Source: a virus
IMG/VR virus record: IMGVR_UViG_3300035703_000384
Location: 1 to 25,998 of that record
Reading direction: 5' to 3' (one strand)
DNA: 25,998 nt
Positions 6,295-13,363 of this stretch are shown piece by piece. A program made the translations under genes and the position numbers. The notes under the pieces were generated by a model. It was not told the origin of the DNA, did no database searches, and saw only the letters and a program-made list of their open reading frames with translations. Numbering within the stretch: the first letter of the stretch is position 1; every line of letters starts with the position of its first letter.

Positions 6295-7482
6295 TTAACG
6301 AATACCCAATGGGTCAGACTTATTTTTTGCGGGTTGAGCAGCTTCACCTTTAAGGTAACGCCTTGATAGATTATCTAAGATCGCCAAGTTTGCCTCTTTT
6401 GTCATGCCTTCGCTACCTAAAGAATCCAAATATGTTTTCAATTCAACATTGGAGTTAAGTTGTTGCGCACTCATGCCTGTAGCTTCTTTTACAGCATTTA
6501 GCAATTGCAATCGGATGCTTTTTAGTTCATCACGTTTTGCTTGTTCTTTTGTACCAAATACACGACCACCCATTTGACCAACAGTTCCTGTTTGCAAAGA
6601 TGTAACTAAGTTTGCAAGAGGGCCTTTTGATGTGCTTGTTATTCCACCCATTTTGGCTAAATCTTTGACCAAGGTTTCTGCTGTAGAAATTGTATCTCCC
6701 AAAGCCAGTTGGCCTTCTTGTACCTTTTCTGCTTTCTCTTGAGCCTTAAGAACTGCCGAACTTGGGCCTTTAAGAGATGCCATCAATTGAGCAAGTTCTT
6801 TTTTAGATTCAATTCGCAATTGCTCTTTTTCTAAATCAGTTTTTGCTTGTCTTAAATCAGACTCTAATTTAGCTTCAATTTTTTCTCGTCCTAATTGAAG
6901 AGTAGTTTCTCTTTGAGCCGCTAAGTCTGCTGATCTTTGCAAAACAGCCATTACTTTATCTGGCGGCCCATATTTGGTAACAACAGACAAAATTTGATCT
7001 TGCGTAGCATCAGGGCCAAGTTTAGATAACTCATCACGCAACTTTGTTTCTTGGTCAATAGACAATTGAGTTTTAGCCGCAGTAGCCAAAGATGCTTGTT
7101 CTGCCGCCCGTCTTTGTTGTGTTTGAGCCATCTCACTCTGTGCTTGACGAGCATATTGAGCCAATGCCATAGCACCTTGTTGGTCACCAGCTTGTGCCAA
7201 CATCTGAGCGCCTTTTAAGATTGATTCAGGGTTAGTTTGGTCTATCTGTTGGGCAATAGTGTTTCTAGCACTAATCATCTTTAGTTGTGGGTCTTCAATA
7301 CCCATAGCACCTGCAATAGCACCACCAAGACTCCTAGCACCCGCATAGGTCATTGCCGCACCCGCTTCACCAGGAGTCAGTTTGGCAAGGTCAATACCCT
7401 CACGCAAAGCACTTCTGCGTTGTTGCTCACCATACATTTCAGGAGTCAGCCCAAACAAACCCGCTACGATATTTTCTGCCAT
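6295..7482 (-). CDS. Helical internal virion protein (probable ejection protein)
   Basis: The 395-residue protein begins MAENIVAGLFGLTPE. It has an Ala/Gly-rich N-terminal third (GGAIAGAMGIEDP), then long charged helices (about residues 115-260, many Q, K, E and A) that look like coiled coil. The C-terminal part contains LRLQLLNAVKEATGM and LDNLSRRYLKGEA. There is no signal peptide and no membrane segment. The last part (residues about 330-385) recalls the C-terminal region of phage ejected/internal proteins. The gene sits between the repeat-rich virion protein and the 727-residue protein, with only short gaps on each side (9 bases each). AAGGA precedes the ATG at 7482. Role as a DNA-ejection partner is inferred from position and composition. 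Confidence 0.7.
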   Translation of the reverse strand: MAENIVAGLFGLTPEMYGEQQRRSALREGIDLAKLTPGEAGAAMTYAGARSLGGAIAGAMGIEDPQLKMISARNTIAQQIDQTNPESILKGAQMLAQAGDQQGAMALAQYARQAQSEMAQTQQRRAAEQASLATAAKTQLSIDQETKLRDELSKLGPDATQDQILSVVTKYGPPDKVMAVLQRSADLAAQRETTLQLGREKIEAKLESDLRQAKTDLEKEQLRIESKKELAQLMASLKGPSSAVLKAQEKAEKVQEGQLALGDTISTAETLVKDLAKMGGITSTSKGPLANLVTSLQTGTVGQMGGRVFGTKEQAKRDELKSIRLQLLNAVKEATGMSAQQLNSNVELKTYLDSLGSEGMTKEANLAILDNLSRRYLKGEAAQPAKNKSDPLGIR

Positions 7483-7491
7483 GATGATTCC

Positions 7492-9432
7492 TTACAAGAA
7501 TTGAGACATGAGGTCTTGGTTGCCATAATAAGTACCAGTACCAAATGTTGTTGCTGGCGCACTCATAGCCGTAACGGGCGGTACACCACTAAACAAACCA
7601 CCCACATATTGCCCCAATGCAGGGTTAGCCGCCAAACCACTTATTGCAGAGGCGTATGGGTTTCTAGTGGCATCTGCACCAGTAGCTAGAGCAACGCTTT
7701 GACCCGCACCCGTTAAGCCTAAACGACCTACGTTGTAACCTGCTGTAGACGTTTCTTTACCAAGACCAACGCCCAATTGGAAGGGTTGTTGTGCAGCAGT
7801 CTCAAGACCTTGAACTTGTCCCAAAGCAGTCGTGTAAGGCGCATAAGCGGCTTGTTGACCACCATAGTATTGACCCATAGCTTGTGAGCCTTGACCCAAT
7901 AGACCCGCACCAAACTGGACTTGTTGTTGACCATACTGTTGAGCATTAGCCGCCAATTGAGCCTCTTGTTGTGCTCTAGCGTTATACAGAGCTTGTAGTT
8001 CAGGAGTGGTAGCACCTAAAGTACCGCCTTGGGCAACAGATAAACCGCCTCGACCTTGTTGCGTTAGTCTGTTTTGCAGATTAGCCAACTCTAGTTCACG
8101 ACCAGGTTGCAACAAAGCCATCTGTTGATTGAGATAGTTCTGAGCAACATCTTGAGGGTTTTGAGCCAAATACTGATTGCCCAAACCAAACAAACTTTGT
8201 GCGCCTGTTTGAAGAGGAGCAAATGCTTGTTGTGCGCCTTCTGCTTGTTGAATACCAGACTCAGCAAGTCTTACAAATCTATCTTGAGCCGCTTTAGCTT
8301 CAGGGCTTAATGTGTATCCTGCGCTTGTTAATCGACCTGTTACTGGATCAACCGCAAACTGTGAAGAGCCAAACCGAGTAGTCATTCCAACAGGTCTAAA
8401 CTGAGCAGCCGCTTTAGCCGCAGCAGTCTCTCTGTCAATCATGGCTTGTGCTTTTAAAGCCGCTTCTTTAGATGTTTGTTGTTGTAGAAGACCGCCAGCG
8501 GTTTGTGCAGTAGTTGCCAATAAAGCCGCAATCTGAGCCGCAGTTAAACCTGATTGAGCCAACTTTGTAATGTCTGCAACTGTCGGAATTGGAATACCTG
8601 TGGGAGGCGTAACAATGGGAGGAACGCCAGTAGGAGGAACTCCCGTAGGTGGAACTCCAGTGGGAGGAACGCCAGTAGGAGGAACTCCCGTAGGTGGAAC
8701 TCCAGTGGGGGGTACACCTGTTGGAGGAACTACTATAGGTGTTCCCAATAACCCATCTGGGGCTAATGTAAAAGCAGGGTTAAAAGTACCGCCAGCATTT
8801 AGAAAAGCCGCATCAGACGCAGGTATTCCTGTTGGAACACCCTCACCCAAGAATGCGCCATTACCAACAGGCAAACCAAAGGCAGGGTTAAAAGTACCAC
8901 CAGCATTTAAAAATGCGGCATCAAAGGATGGAATACCTGAAGCAACGCCCTCACCTAAGAAAGCGTTATTACCTGCAGCAGGGCCACCAAATAGACTCTC
9001 AAACCCACCACCAAGACCGCCAAATAATAGGGCAGAACCAAGTGCAAACTCTTTTAGACCGCTTTTAACTTCTTGTTGTGTACCAGTACGCTCAAGTTCA
9101 CCAGTTGGTGTGTATTGGTTATAAGCACCGCCAGTTTGATTCTCGCCAACTTTGTAAGTCAGAACATTCTCTAAGCCACCTATCTGCTGATCTTGACCAG
9201 AACCAGTTACTTGATAAACAGGTTGAACAATGGTGTCACCAAGGGTTACTGTTTGACCCTGAGGAACAGTAGCCGCCACACGAGCCGCAACTGCACCCTC
9301 ATCTAACCCAACAGCTTGAGCCATCTGAGCAGGAGAGACCCCATTAGCCTCCATAGCCTTGACGATCTGATCGTCAGTCATGCCTGGATTTGCAAGCAGA
9401 AAATCTACAATTTGTGCGCTAGTTACAGCCAT
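7492..9432 (-). CDS. Repeat-rich virion protein with VPPTG repeats
   Basis: The 646-residue protein has several clear parts. Residues 1-50 form a small helical domain (MTDDQIVKAMEANGVSPAQMAQAVG) like those at the N-terminus of some phage structural proteins. Residues 155-222 hold two copies of a 36-residue block (AFLGEGV..GIP..DAAFLNAGGTFNPAF). Residues 235-269 are seven VPPTG pentapeptides, then two degenerate ones. The rest, from about 285 to 646, is an Ala/Gln/Gly-rich region (QEAQLAANAQQYGQQQ, GLLGQGSQAMGQYYGG) typical of large virion proteins of podoviruses. It follows the tail-fibre assembly gene with AAGGAG before the ATG at 9432, and precedes the two other probable ejection proteins. 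I infer an internal or tail-associated virion component. The proline repeat probably acts as an extended linker. Confidence 0.75.
   Translation of the reverse strand: MAVTSAQIVDFLLANPGMTDDQIVKAMEANGVSPAQMAQAVGLDEGAVAARVAATVPQGQTVTLGDTIVQPVYQVTGSGQDQQIGGLENVLTYKVGENQTGGAYNQYTPTGELERTGTQQEVKSGLKEFALGSALLFGGLGGGFESLFGGPAAGNNAFLGEGVASGIPSFDAAFLNAGGTFNPAFGLPVGNGAFLGEGVPTGIPASDAAFLNAGGTFNPAFTLAPDGLLGTPIVVPPTGVPPTGVPPTGVPPTGVPPTGVPPTGVPPTGVPPIVTPPTGIPIPTVADITKLAQSGLTAAQIAALLATTAQTAGGLLQQQTSKEAALKAQAMIDRETAAAKAAAQFRPVGMTTRFGSSQFAVDPVTGRLTSAGYTLSPEAKAAQDRFVRLAESGIQQAEGAQQAFAPLQTGAQSLFGLGNQYLAQNPQDVAQNYLNQQMALLQPGRELELANLQNRLTQQGRGGLSVAQGGTLGATTPELQALYNARAQQEAQLAANAQQYGQQQVQFGAGLLGQGSQAMGQYYGGQQAAYAPYTTALGQVQGLETAAQQPFQLGVGLGKETSTAGYNVGRLGLTGAGQSVALATGADATRNPYASAISGLAANPALGQYVGGLFSGVPPVTAMSAPATTFGTGTYYGNQDLMSQFL
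8616..8705. repeat. Perfect 45-bp tandem duplication
   Basis: Bases 8616-8660 and 8661-8705 are identical 45-mers, and identity continues four bases into the next unit. Each 45-mer holds three 15-base units coding for VPPTG on the minus strand. The three units use different synonymous codons, so the 45-bp block, not the 15-bp unit, was the last thing copied. Confidence 0.93.
8626..8730 (-). repeat. Seven VPPTG pentapeptide (15-bp) repeats
   Basis: Seven consecutive in-frame VPPTG units are coded here (residues 235-269 of the 646-residue protein), followed by degenerate VPPIV and TPPTG units down to about 8596. The proline-rich array should form a stiff extended linker between the two halves of the protein. 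Confidence 0.92.
8755..8970 (-). repeat. Two diverged copies of a 36-residue block
   Basis: Residues 155-190 and 191-226 align without gaps over AFLGEG-V-GIP--DAAFLNAGGTFNPAF. At the DNA level the copies have diverged at synonymous sites, so the duplication is older than the 45-bp tandem repeat next to it. Confidence 0.88.
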
Positions 9433-9441
9433 GATTGCTCC

Positions 9442-9939
9442 TTATTGTGGCTCAACAGGCCAAGTAATAGTCCAAGGGAAACCACTTTGCAAAGGAACAT
9501 CTCTCAATGCTTGGCAGTAGTCTTTCCACTCTTGTGATGGAGTCATATCGCTACGAAATCTCCAATCAGTTTCTGTTAGTTTATCATCACGAGTCTGGCG
9601 AACACTCTTAGCCTGTTCAGCATCCTTCTGAGCTTTGTAAGCAGTCTCATGCTGGGTAGCAGTTGTGACATTGCCCGTCTCATCTGTAGTATCTACAAAG
9701 ACAGGGCCAAGCACATACTTTGTGTACCACTTACCATCAATCTGCTCAACACCAGAGGCTTGAGAGTATTGGTAAACAGTACCGCCAGTTGCTTGTGGGC
9801 CTTCAAAGACTACATCAGCACCCAAAGACGTTAAGACTTCAGTTGTTGTTGTCTCCCATGATGGGCCACCATTGGCTTTTGTGTATGCACGAAATTCTGC
9901 TTCGTACATTACTTGTCCATTATTTGTTCTGATTTGCAT
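9442..9939 (-). CDS. Tail-fibre assembly chaperone-like protein
   Basis: With the start at 9939 the product is 165 residues. The C-terminal 55 residues (VRQTRDDKLTETDWRFRSDM..PSQEWKDYCQALRDVPLQ..FPWTITWP) match the pattern of phage tail (fibre) assembly chaperones: a RD-LL-ETDW start, W--YRQALRD-P, and a final FP--I-WP. These proteins help fibres fold or attach and often lie next to fibre genes, as here. The N-terminal 100 residues are a separate beta-rich region (MQIRTNNGQVMYEAEFRAY). The frame is open to an ATG at 9996, but that part only overlaps the end of the GIY-YIG gene. The ATG at 9939 has AAGGA eight bases upstream. It overlaps the endonuclease gene by 20 bases. Confidence 0.82.
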   Translation of the reverse strand: MQIRTNNGQVMYEAEFRAYTKANGGPSWETTTTEVLTSLGADVVFEGPQATGGTVYQYSQASGVEQIDGKWYTKYVLGPVFVDTTDETGNVTTATQHETAYKAQKDAEQAKSVRQTRDDKLTETDWRFRSDMTPSQEWKDYCQALRDVPLQSGFPWTITWPVEPQ

Positions 9940-10705
9940 GATTATTTTCCTTAACTCTTTTTCCTGATGCCCGTTTGGGTAAATTAAGTGGGCCATTTTT
10001 AGTTTCCCACTCTGGCTGAAACTTCTTTAGAGAACCCCAAGAGCTACCAAACTTTACTATTGCTTGGTCTCTTGTTGCTTTGTTTTTAACAGCCCAATCC
10101 AATGCTTTGAATAGATTTTGTTTAGCAAGTTCTATTTGCTTTTGTCTTGCTTCTTCCCAAGACTTTGGAACAATATCAAAACCATTAGCAACTCTTGTAG
10201 CTACAGCTTTTGCTCTTACTTCAGGTTTGGCGGCCTTAGTGCATCTGTCTGCAATAGCCTCAGGTGATTGCATCCATTCTCTATGTTTTTTAGCACGCTC
10301 ACTCTTAGATAAACTTTCTTTAATTCTTGCTCTAGCTTGTGGTGATGCTTTTTTTCCACGTCTTGCATCAGCCCACTTGCGTTTAGTTTCTTCAGAATGT
10401 TTTTGACCAAGAAATCCACCAACAGAATTCTTATGTGCGTTGTACAAGCGACCTGTGTCAAAACATTCTTCAAGAACAAAAGATTCAAGCTCTTCTAGTT
10501 GTTCAACAACTTCAGGCCAAACAAGTTTAAATTCAAACTCTTGTTCACTTCTTGATGACCATGAGTGTTGTAAACGAGGATTCTTATGCCGACCAGCACG
10601 TAAGTCAGATAAGTGCCTACGCTTTCTAGCAGACCAATCAATGGTACGCCCAATGTAGGACATACCAGTTGAAAGGTTTTTAATCTGATAGATTCCGCTA
10701 TTCAT
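9920..10705 (-). CDS. GIY-YIG homing endonuclease with NUMOD3 motif
   Basis: The 261-residue protein opens with the GIY-YIG nuclease domain: GIY at residues 4-6, YIG at 17-19, an Arg-rich helix (SARKRRHLSDLRAGRHKNP) and a Glu-rich helix (EELESFVLEE, about 71-80) that normally carries the metal-binding Glu. Residues about 98-119 (FLGQKHSEETKRKWADARRG) fit the NUMOD3 DNA-binding motif found in phage homing endonucleases. The rest is lysine/arginine-rich and probably binds DNA. It has no Shine-Dalgarno before the ATG at 10705, two bases after the stop of the fibre gene, so expression may be low or coupled. Its 3' end carries the ribosome site and first codons of the next gene. It is a selfish mobile gene between two tail genes, not a structural component. 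Confidence 0.93.
   Translation of the reverse strand: MNSGIYQIKNLSTGMSYIGRTIDWSARKRRHLSDLRAGRHKNPRLQHSWSSRSEQEFEFKLVWPEVVEQLEELESFVLEECFDTGRLYNAHKNSVGGFLGQKHSEETKRKWADARRGKKASPQARARIKESLSKSERAKKHREWMQSPEAIADRCTKAAKPEVRAKAVATRVANGFDIVPKSWEEARQKQIELAKQNLFKALDWAVKNKATRDQAIVKFGSSWGSLKKFQPEWETKNGPLNLPKRASGKRVKENNHANQNK
9948..9952 (-). promoter_or_regulatory. Shine-Dalgarno site inside the GIY-YIG gene that sets the next start
   Basis: AAGGA on the minus strand lies eight bases before the ATG at 9939, within the last codons of the endonuclease gene. It decides in favour of 9939 rather than 9996 as the start of the tail-fibre assembly gene. Confidence 0.6.
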
Positions 10706-10707
10706 GT

Positions 10708-12687
10708 CTATGCAATAGAAAGATAGATGAAAGTTCCTCCTGAGGCGTTAATCTCAGCAGGAGCAGTAGAACTTATTTCAAAGCCAGCAGAATAAGCATC
10801 AATATAGTCAGTATTTGTTACCTCTGCTGCTGTAGAGTTTAATAGCAAATACGGGTCATTACCAGAGGAAATTCCACGTGCGACATCCCAGACGTACCAC
10901 GAACCAGTTGAATCTGTACGCTTAATTAGAACAAATCTAGCACCTGCTGTAAAACCACAGTTAACTTGAAGCGTAGTTCCTGTGCCTGTGTATGAGCCTA
11001 CTTTGGAAACTCCTGCACAAGTTGCAAATAAGTAGGAAACGTAGGTAACGCCAGATTCATTGCATCCTGCACCCGAGTTAACAGTAAATGTAGTGCTAGT
11101 TGGTTGTGCGTCTAAGAAACTTCCGTATGTGTAATTTGTTTGTGCATCAGTTGTGTCTAACAATTGTTTCTTAAAGTTAGAAGATGTAAATGTGTGGAAT
11201 GTGTACCAATCACCAGAGGCACTACTTGAACGATTTTTAATAATTAAAAGTTCAGGTGCAACTCCAAGATTGTGTGTTTTCGCGTTATTACTTGCCCCAT
11301 TCCCTGTATAGCAAACCTCATCAAAGAAGCTAGGGGCGCGTCTGAACATCCACCAAACTTCAGATACGCCTGCGTTCCAACTTCCAACATTGGCTGTCGT
11401 ATTCCAAAGATTGTATAAAGATGGTGCTTGACTTGTAGTTATTTCTGCATCGGTTGTATTTGTTTTTAAATAATTCTGTGATGCACTTGAATTAGAGTTA
11501 GCAAAGTTTACAAGCCTTGAATAATTGGCCTTATATAAAGTTCCAGTTCTCCAAGCATCAATGTACATATCAGCAGGGAAACCAACACTTAAACTATCTC
11601 CTGCGCTAAATGTGCCAGTAACTGCGTTGTACACCTTAGTCGCATCCGTAGGCACTTTCATCGGGCCTCTGCGAATGGCGATGTAGATGTAGGTTTGGGC
11701 ATCAGTACCTGTGTCGGCTAAAAAACCAGTTGGGGTTATTGAAATTACAGCATTTTGTGATTCTGCATCAGAAGTATTCGCCCGTAAAAACGCTGAATTG
11801 CCTGTCCAAGAACCAAGCAATCTACGCATATTGTCTTGCATTCGCCAATCGCCAGTCCCATCTGAGCGTTTATACATAATCCATTGAGGCTCATACCCTA
11901 GGCTTATTGTGGCGTTTGGTTGTCCTGAACCGCTAGTCGTAAACGACCCACACGAAATCACATTGTCTGTACCAGTTAGGCCAAAGCCTCCTGCGTTGTG
12001 GGCGAATAGGTAGGCTACATAGGTTTCACCACTTATGTTACAACTATAAATGTTTTGGTTTATATACCCAACATTGATAACTGTAGAAGATGCAATATCT
12101 GATTGAGTATAAGATGAGCCAGCAGCAGTTGTATTTAATCTCAACGAAGAATAGTCTGTGTTATTTAATCTAGCAAAAGCCAACCATGGGTCAGCACCAT
12201 CTGTGCGTTTTATAAGAATAAATCCAGGCTGCGATGCTAAACTATGACTTAAAGTTCTGCCAGAAGAACCATTCCCCGTATAAGTCACAACATCAAAGAA
12301 CTTTGGAGCTTTTGCCCAAGACCATGAAACAAGAGTATTTCCTGATGAGTTTATATTGCCACTATCGCCAATACTAAAACCATTGTTGTTAAATGCTGTA
12401 ATAGAGTTGGTTGAGTAGTTTTGTGCAAAATCTAGGTCAGAACGCAAGCCATATTCTTTGCCTCTTACTGTATCGTAAAGCCAGTTATTTCTTGTGTCAT
12501 TCCTAGCTTTTAACCAAACAAGACCACCTTTTGTTGATAGGTCAATATTATTTGTAATTGTTTGAGACGCACCAGTACCAGAATATAAGAAAGTAGAAAA
12601 CACTTCCTCAATATACGCTGGCACAACAGGAACACCACCACCAAAGGCATCGTAACTTGCCGCACCAGAAGTTGCTTGTAATGGCAT
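10708..12687 (-). CDS. Tail fibre / host-recognition protein with six repeated beta domains
   Basis: The product is 659 residues from the ATG at 12687. After a short start (MPLQATSGAASYDAFGGG) it consists of about six related blocks of 90-110 residues, starting near 30, 133, 243, 363, 455 and 563. Each has a Y-T/S-GTG or YTGNG strand, a hydrophobic strand ending in LIKRTDG or similar, a W-(Y) segment (DPWLAF, GDWRMQ, GSWYVW), and a late TYVAYLFA-like strand. The fourth block is degenerate. This is the pattern of large phage fibre proteins with concanavalin-like domains (DUF7483-type, from memory), which may bind surface sugars. The frame extends 19 codons further upstream, but GGAGG five bases before 12687 and the TAATG overlap with the HNH stop fix the start. 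The gene is flanked on both sides by homing endonucleases. Confidence 0.85.
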   Translation of the reverse strand: MPLQATSGAASYDAFGGGVPVVPAYIEEVFSTFLYSGTGASQTITNNIDLSTKGGLVWLKARNDTRNNWLYDTVRGKEYGLRSDLDFAQNYSTNSITAFNNNGFSIGDSGNINSSGNTLVSWSWAKAPKFFDVVTYTGNGSSGRTLSHSLASQPGFILIKRTDGADPWLAFARLNNTDYSSLRLNTTAAGSSYTQSDIASSTVINVGYINQNIYSCNISGETYVAYLFAHNAGGFGLTGTDNVISCGSFTTSGSGQPNATISLGYEPQWIMYKRSDGTGDWRMQDNMRRLLGSWTGNSAFLRANTSDAESQNAVISITPTGFLADTGTDAQTYIYIAIRRGPMKVPTDATKVYNAVTGTFSAGDSLSVGFPADMYIDAWRTGTLYKANYSRLVNFANSNSSASQNYLKTNTTDAEITTSQAPSLYNLWNTTANVGSWNAGVSEVWWMFRRAPSFFDEVCYTGNGASNNAKTHNLGVAPELLIIKNRSSSASGDWYTFHTFTSSNFKKQLLDTTDAQTNYTYGSFLDAQPTSTTFTVNSGAGCNESGVTYVSYLFATCAGVSKVGSYTGTGTTLQVNCGFTAGARFVLIKRTDSTGSWYVWDVARGISSGNDPYLLLNSTAAEVTNTDYIDAYSAGFEISSTAPAEINASGGTFIYLSIA

Positions 12688-13361
12688 TAAAACCTCCAAC
12701 CTTTGCTCAGATTTTCGTGAGCAGTTATAACTTGTAAATTCCAAGGAACGTGCATACCCGCTACGCCTTTTCCGTTAATTGGAACGATATGGTCAACATG
12801 GTGTTTTATACCAGTTTGTATATACCTTGCTTCAGAAACATCGTACATCTCTTGAATCATAGCTTTATCAATGGCTGTTAACCAAGTTGGTGTAGCTGAC
12901 TCTTGAGCCGCCCTACGCCTTGCTCTAGCCGCAACATAACGTTCTTTGTGGGCTTTATAGAAGTTGCTTTGATAATCAGGATTACGCTCGTGCCAAGCCT
13001 TTGATGCTTTCTTCATATAGCCTTTTATTTTCTCAGGATTGGCTTTAACCCATGCTTTTACCTGTTCTTTGACTTTTTCAGGATTGTCTTTGCGATACTG
13101 TTTAGCATAAGCACTACGCTTGTCTCTGTTTTTCTCATCATACGTTTTGCAGATGGCGGCTTGTTTCTCAGGATTCTTAGCCCTCCACTCACGCAAGTAT
13201 TCACGAGTTCTTTTCCTGTATGTCTCAATGTTTGCTTTTCTGTTTTCACGACCAGCTTTAACACGACAAACCCGACAAGTGCCGTAGTGTTTATTTCTAC
13301 GCTTGTCCATTTGGAATTCATCCAAAGGTTTGTCAACATTACATCTTTTGCAGATACACAT
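12687..13361 (-). CDS. HNH homing endonuclease
   Basis: The 224-residue protein starts with a Cys4 zinc-finger-like module (C4, C7, C29, C32). It continues through a very basic helical middle with repeated NPEK motifs (residues about 60-135) and ends in an HNH nuclease domain: HHVDHIVP (H188, D190, H191), then N208 in VPWNLQVI and H215/N217 in TAHENLSKGW. This design is typical of free-standing HNH endonucleases of podoviruses. It has no Shine-Dalgarno before the ATG at 13361, two bases after the fibre-1 stop. Its TAA overlaps the start of fibre 2, and its last codons include that gene's GGAGG. It is a selfish gene inserted between the two fibre genes, and it nicks or cuts DNA at a homing site, probably in or near fibre sequence. 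Confidence 0.93.
   Translation of the reverse strand: MCICKRCNVDKPLDEFQMDKRRNKHYGTCRVCRVKAGRENRKANIETYRKRTREYLREWRAKNPEKQAAICKTYDEKNRDKRSAYAKQYRKDNPEKVKEQVKAWVKANPEKIKGYMKKASKAWHERNPDYQSNFYKAHKERYVAARARRRAAQESATPTWLTAIDKAMIQEMYDVSEARYIQTGIKHHVDHIVPINGKGVAGMHVPWNLQVITAHENLSKGWRF
12693..12697 (-). promoter_or_regulatory. Shine-Dalgarno GGAGG inside the HNH gene that sets the fibre-2 start
   Basis: GGAGG on the minus strand overlaps the codons for the W-R of the final GWRF of the HNH protein. It lies five bases before the ATG at 12687. The perfect site and TAATG junction show that the fibre starts at 12687 and not at the upstream ATG at 12744. Confidence 0.75.
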
Positions 13362-13363
13362 GA

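Noticed and set aside
8570-9124. 184-codon open frame on the plus strand rich in VGGTP repeats
   Set aside because: It is the antisense shadow of the VPPTG repeats of the 646-residue virion protein; repetitive DNA keeps several frames open, and there is no ribosome site or homology pattern.
6295-9432. Tape measure protein reading for the large helical genes
   Set aside because: No tail tube, tube-assembly frameshift pair or baseplate genes are present, and adaptor/nozzle genes indicate a short tail.
9940-9996. N-terminal extension of the tail-fibre chaperone gene to an ATG at 9996
   Set aside because: The extra 19 residues overlap the end of the endonuclease gene and have no Shine-Dalgarno, whereas the ATG at 9939 has AAGGA at good distance.
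12688-12744. N-terminal extension of fibre 2 to an ATG at 12744
   Set aside because: The GGAGG before 12687 and the TAATG junction fix the start; the extension is polar and only overlaps the HNH gene.
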